Shown: one piece after another, positions 6,976 through 10,475 of the stretch
Numbering within the stretch: position 1 is the stretch's first letter
Layout of the letters: every line of letters begins with the position of its first letter
DNA from: JAYREN01 sp041908845
GTDB taxonomy: Bacteria > Acidobacteriota > Holophagae > Holophagales > Holophagaceae
Reading direction: 5' to 3'
DNA length: 10,475 bases
Assembly: GCA_041908845.1 (NCBI GenBank)
Contig: JAYREN010000118.1
Coordinates: forward strand, 1 to 10,475
The notes under the pieces: model-generated
Seen by the model: the letters and a program-made list of their open reading frames with translations, nothing else
The model's database searches: none
What the model was told of the DNA's origin: nothing
Translations under genes and position numbers: made by a program

Positions 6976-7464
6976 CTATTTCGGAACTCCAGCCTTCAGG
7001 TGGGCCTCGATCTGGGCCTTGAAGGTGGCCATGAGGGCATTGGGGATGGGCACGCCCAGGTTGTACTGGGCGATGCGCCAGCGTCCCCGCTCCTTCACCA
7101 GCACCCCGCTGCCCCGGGCAGGGCCCAGATTGGGTGTATCGAGGCTCTCATCGAACCAGGCCGTCTTGCCATCCACCGAAAAGGCGATCCTTCGCATTTT
7201 CGCATGGAAGGACCAGGCCCGACCTCGCTGGAAGAAGGGGTGGGCCCACACTTGGAATTCGGCCTTGGTCCAGCGCTCGTTGGCATCGGTCCCCAGGAAG
7301 ACCGCTCCCTCTCGCAGGTAGCCGAAATACTGGGTCTCGTCCGCCTGGGCGGCGGCGAGATGCCAATCGTCCAACACGGAGGCAACCGCAGCTTCATCTC
7401 TGGAAGGTGCCTGGGCCAGGAGCGCGGCAGGCAACAAAAGGGCGGCGGGAGCGATCGGACGCAC
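6976..7464 (-). CDS. Exported SnoaL-like (NTF2-fold) domain protein
   Basis: The 162-residue protein starts with GTG (7464-7462). The ribosome site AGAGGT lies 6 nt upstream on the minus strand and supports this start. A signal peptide is evident, with cleavage expected after LLAQA (residue 19). The rest is one small alpha+beta domain of the SnoaL_3/DUF4440 type in the NTF2 superfamily: an N-terminal helix with DDWHLAAAQAD, then YFGYLREGAVFLGTDANERW, a helix to HPFF, strands with WFDESLD, and the closing pattern GSGVLVKERGRWRIAQYNL followed by PNALMATF. The family covers small-ligand-binding proteins and a few enzymes; no substrate can be assigned. The start is 27 nt after the stop of the M6 protease gene on the same strand, so the two are probably co-transcribed. 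There is no room for a terminator before the opposing gene. Confidence 0.82.
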   Translation of the reverse strand: MRPIAPAALLLPAALLAQAPSRDEAAVASVLDDWHLAAAQADETQYFGYLREGAVFLGTDANERWTKAEFQVWAHPFFQRGRAWSFHAKMRRIAFSVDGKTAWFDESLDTPNLGPARGSGVLVKERGRWRIAQYNLGVPIPNALMATFKAQIEAHLKAGVPK

Positions 7465-7491
7465 GAATTCACCTCTGGATACGCATCGATG

Positions 7492-8970
7492 CTAGCGCGT
7501 CCGAAGCCGCACCCGCACCTGCATCCGCCCCCCTTCGTCCTTGGCCAGGATCTCCCAGGAGAGGGGGCCATCGTTTCCTTTTGAAACCTCGCCCTGGCCC
7601 AGGTTGAAGGCCGCATCGTCCAGTTCCCAGCGTCCACAGGGAAGGCGCGGGGCCTCGGGATCGGGGGTTCCCGGATGGGCGTCCACCACCCGCACGGGAC
7701 CCCGGGGTTCATCCTCGCTGAGCAGCGCGGGGTCGATGTGGGCGACCACCAGGCCCTCGAAGCCAGGCCCCCAGCGGTCACCGATGCGGCCCCGCTCGAA
7801 ACCCCAGGCGGGGCGGAGATTGAGTTCCCAGAAACAGCCCTTGCGGCGGGGATTAGACACTACCAGCCGCTGAGGCAGGTCTCCCGGGGCCCGCGCCAGG
7901 GGCTCCAGCCAGCCAGTCCAGTCCCGACCGACCTTCAGTGTCTTCACCGTGGTAGCGAATCGCCCCCGGTACCAGAGTTCGCTCCGCACCCATCCGCCGG
8001 GGTGGGAGGGACTGTAGCCCACGTCGCTCTGCCAGTCGCCCCCCTTGGGCGGCACGCGGTCCCACCCCCGGTACTGCCCCGCATCCATGAGATCCCAGAT
8101 ACCCGCGGTCATGGGCCGATCGCAGTCGAGGTAGAGGTCATCCACCCGGTGTTCGCCCATGGCGTGGAAGAGTTCATGGACGATATTGCCCAGGGGAGTT
8201 TCCTCTGCGAAGAACACTACGCCCCAACGCCGAGTGCGCTTCCAGGGCAGCGGCATCAGGAAGCTGCTGGCGGACAGGTGCGCCGGATCGGTGGTGGCAT
8301 TGCGGGCCAAGCCGGGAGCGATGATCCAGAGGTGATCAGGCTTGCCATCGGGTTTCCGCGCGCCGGTGCGGTTGTCGACCCGATCGAAATCCTTGAGATC
8401 AACGCCGCGCAACTGCGTCAGCACCCACTCGGAGATGGTGTCCCGCTGGGCATCGCCCCTGGGCGGCGGGTGAGTGGGATCCTCCAGATGCAGGATGGCC
8501 CCTTCCTCCAGCTCCAGGCTGCCCTTGGAAACCTCATATACGTAGTTTGCGGCGCTAGAGCGCCCGGGCTGGCGCCCGAACAGCAGGGATCGCAGCTCAT
8601 CATCGCTGAGCCGCCCCATTTCATCGGGAAAGGCCACCCGCACCACCAGCGCCTTCTCCACCCGGAATTCCGGCGCGGCCTGCATCACCAGGGGCCGCTG
8701 GAACTCCGCCAGGGGCACGAGATCCCGCTGCCACCCGGATTTTTCCACCGCCAGCGCGGTGTCCGAGGCCTCCAGCTCGAGATGAAACCAACCTTCCGCG
8801 TCGGTGAGAGCCCATGGAACCAGGGCTTCAGGCCCCACCCGGTGCAGCCGATCCGGATAGACGCGCACCCCCGGCAGCCCCCGCTGCCCATCCGTGATCC
8901 TTCCCTCGAAAGGCGCGGCCCAGGCCGAACCCGACAGTATGAAGAGGGCCAGAAGGCTTCTGAGCCTCAC
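7492..8970 (-). CDS. Exported M6-like metalloprotease with an N-terminal carboxypeptidase-regulatory-like domain
   Basis: The GTG at 8970 is preferred because it gives an ideal signal peptide (RLRSLLALFILSGSAWA, cleavage near residue 18). An in-frame GTG at 9024 would add 18 residues before it. Neither start has a strong ribosome site. The mature protein (492 residues with signal) begins with a beta-sandwich segment like carboxypeptidase regulatory domains (about 20-70: FEGRITDGQRGLPGVRVYPD, then LTDAEGWFHLEL). The peptidase follows, with the M6-like lead-in NYVYEVSKGSLEL (142-154). The zinc motif is H265-E266-L-F-H269-A-M-G272, and a probable Met-turn is GIWDLMDAG (M295). Where immune inhibitor A-type enzymes have GLPDLYD, this protein has GEHRVDDLYLD, so the third ligand is displaced (H274 or D277 are candidates). 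By family it would cut secreted or surface proteins. It lies between a response-regulator gene and the SnoaL-like gene on the same strand. Confidence 0.82.
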   Translation of the reverse strand: MRLRSLLALFILSGSAWAAPFEGRITDGQRGLPGVRVYPDRLHRVGPEALVPWALTDAEGWFHLELEASDTALAVEKSGWQRDLVPLAEFQRPLVMQAAPEFRVEKALVVRVAFPDEMGRLSDDELRSLLFGRQPGRSSAANYVYEVSKGSLELEEGAILHLEDPTHPPPRGDAQRDTISEWVLTQLRGVDLKDFDRVDNRTGARKPDGKPDHLWIIAPGLARNATTDPAHLSASSFLMPLPWKRTRRWGVVFFAEETPLGNIVHELFHAMGEHRVDDLYLDCDRPMTAGIWDLMDAGQYRGWDRVPPKGGDWQSDVGYSPSHPGGWVRSELWYRGRFATTVKTLKVGRDWTGWLEPLARAPGDLPQRLVVSNPRRKGCFWELNLRPAWGFERGRIGDRWGPGFEGLVVAHIDPALLSEDEPRGPVRVVDAHPGTPDPEAPRLPCGRWELDDAAFNLGQGEVSKGNDGPLSWEILAKDEGGRMQVRVRLRTR

Positions 8971-9014
8971 GTCAAGACCAGACGTCGTATCTGGGCTTGG
9001 CCCGGACACCGTGT

Positions 9015-9045
9015 GGGGGAGCACGAGGCGAGCAAGCGGTCCCCC
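9015..9045 (-). other. Stem-loop between response regulator and M6 protease genes
   Basis: GGGGGA (9015-9020) and TCCCCC (9040-9045) form a perfect 6-bp stem with a 19-nt loop, in the gap after the regulator stop at 9055. No T-run follows on the minus strand, so it is a weak candidate for a terminator or mRNA-processing element. It covers the alternative GTG start at 9024, a minor argument for the start at 8970. Confidence 0.25.
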
Positions 9046-9054
9046 TCGCTCATA

Positions 9055-9909
9055 TCAGGCAGGGCCGAAGGTGCGGTGCCCCAGCTCCAGCAGGTAGCGC
9101 AGCCGATGGCGGCTGACCTGGGCATTGAGGGGCTTCCAGAGCACGTCATCCACCATGAATTCGATGGCGGTGAGCTCTTCGAGCTGTTCCTTGGCGCAGA
9201 GCAGCAGGATGGGCAGCCCCGCCGTGACAGGATCCATGCGAAGCTCTGCAAGGGCCTCGTGGACCTCTTCCAGACCGAGGTCCATGTCCATCACCAGCAG
9301 TCGGTCCTGGGGCAGAATGCTGGAGGGCACTTCGGAAGGGCGTTCCAGAATCCGGGTGCTATGCCCCTCCTGAGCGAACTGGGCCCGCAACTGGGCCTGG
9401 AGGATCGGTGACCCCGAGGCCAGCAAGATGCTGGATGGCCCCACTTGGATCGGCGCGCCGTTGACCTTCTTGCGAAGTTCCATCAGGTGCATGTGGAGCT
9501 GTACCCGGATGCGCATCACTGCATCATCGATGCGCTTGGGCATGTAGTCGTCGGCTCCGGCCTCCAGGCTGCGATCGTGGGCGTTGGCCTTAAGATCCGT
9601 GAGCATGATGACGGGGATATCTCGGGTGCGGGGTTCCGCCTTCAGTTCGCGGCAGAACACGAAACCGTCTGTGCCGGGCATGATCACGTCCAGCAAAATG
9701 AGTATGGGCCGACGGCGGGCGAGGTAGTTTCGGGCTTCTTCGACATTGGGCACGGATTCGACTTCGCGCCCAAGAGCTCCCAACCGCACGGGCAGCAGCC
9801 GCCGGAACAGGGCAAGGTCATCGACCAGAAGGATGCGGCCTGGCTCTTGAGTGGGCTCCAAGATCTGTCCTCGCACACGGGGCCCGATCCTCAGGCCATC
9901 GCACCACAT
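9055..9909 (-). CDS. Stand-alone tandem-receiver response regulator (REC-REC), no output domain
   Basis: The 284-residue protein is drawn from ATG 9909. GTG at 9876 and a nearby TTG preceded by GAGGA are alternative starts, because no good ribosome site precedes the ATG. The first receiver (about 24-147) is complete: acidic pair D30-D31, phosphoacceptor D74 in LLDVIMPGTDG, T104 in MLTDL, and lysine K125 in YMPKR. It should accept phosphate from a histidine kinase. A second receiver-like domain (about 159-284) begins ILLASGSP, where the acidic pair is missing. It keeps a possible aspartate in LLVMDMDL (D208 or D210) and the lysine in LWKPL (K259). It is probably a degenerate receiver used for dimerisation or binding, as in PleD-type proteins, but no GGDEF, DNA-binding or other effector domain follows. 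The gene is divergent from lepA and lies upstream of the M6 gene on the same strand. Confidence 0.85.
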   Translation of the reverse strand: MWCDGLRIGPRVRGQILEPTQEPGRILLVDDLALFRRLLPVRLGALGREVESVPNVEEARNYLARRRPILILLDVIMPGTDGFVFCRELKAEPRTRDIPVIMLTDLKANAHDRSLEAGADDYMPKRIDDAVMRIRVQLHMHLMELRKKVNGAPIQVGPSSILLASGSPILQAQLRAQFAQEGHSTRILERPSEVPSSILPQDRLLVMDMDLGLEEVHEALAELRMDPVTAGLPILLLCAKEQLEELTAIEFMVDDVLWKPLNAQVSRHRLRYLLELGHRTFGPA

Positions 9910-9995
9910 TACACTACATCGCCCACTCGCTTCCCGCCGGTAAAACACCAGGGCTTGGTTGGGATTCAGCGGAAGACCGCGAGGCGAACCGCGAG

Positions 9996-10001
9996 TACAA
10001 T
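9996..10001 (+). promoter_or_regulatory. Possible -10 box (TACAAT) for lepA
   Basis: TACAAT at 9996-10001 differs from the sigma-70 consensus TATAAT at one position and is the only AT-rich hexamer in the 111-nt divergent spacer in a sensible place. Transcription would start near 10008, leaving a leader of about 13 nt before the GTG at 10021, just enough for the GAGG ribosome site (10011-10014). No convincing -35 hexamer is seen 16-18 nt upstream, so confidence is low. Confidence 0.35.
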
Positions 10002-10020
10002 AGTGGGTTCGAGGTTTTTC

Positions 10021-10475
<455 letters not shown>

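Noticed and set aside
7675..9411. A 578-codon plus-strand open frame
   Set aside because: It runs antisense across the M6 gene and into the regulator gene, both of which have clear family motifs; its Pro/Arg/Gly/His-rich translation shows no domain.

Overview
The window is about 10.5 kb of GC-rich bacterial chromosome with dense, mostly intact genes and short spacers. Codons end mainly in G or C, several proteins carry Sec-type signal peptides, and GTG starts are common. No mobile element, CRISPR array, tRNA or rRNA is visible. The gene content would fit an Acidobacteriota/Holophagae-type (Geothrix-like) or deltaproteobacterial-grade Gram-negative; this assignment is an inference and cannot be proved from the window.

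Left part (1-2521, plus strand): the 3' end of a biotin-dependent carboxyltransferase gene (pyruvate carboxylase subunit B / oxaloacetate decarboxylase alpha type), then an M14 zinc carboxypeptidase with a complete catalytic set. A 231-nt intergenic region (2522-2752) follows. It is unusually rich in nested perfect inverted repeats and contains a T7 run, so it may encode a structured RNA or a leader element.

Middle part (2753-6017, plus strand): two translationally coupled M16 (insulinase/pitrilysin-like) genes overlapping as TGATG. The first keeps the HxxEH zinc motif and carries an extra helical insertion. The second has lost the zinc motif but keeps the C-terminal substrate-side motif. This is the catalytic plus non-catalytic subunit arrangement of heterodimeric M16 proteases. 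A strong GAAA-loop intrinsic terminator closes the pair.

Right part: a plus-strand TPR/ST7-like gene converges, with only 2 nt between stop codons, on a minus-strand set read from right to left: a stand-alone tandem-receiver response regulator, an exported M6-type metalloprotease, and an exported SnoaL/NTF2-fold protein. The regulator is divergent from lepA (elongation factor 4), whose first 151 codons end the window.

The theme is extracytoplasmic proteolysis: four peptidase-family genes (M14, M16 active, M16 inactive, M6) within about 8 kb. There is no obvious novel multi-gene defence or biosynthetic system. The observations most worth following are the structured intergenic region before the M16 pair, the M16 insertion and active/inactive pairing, the output-less double receiver, and the atypical M6 metal site.
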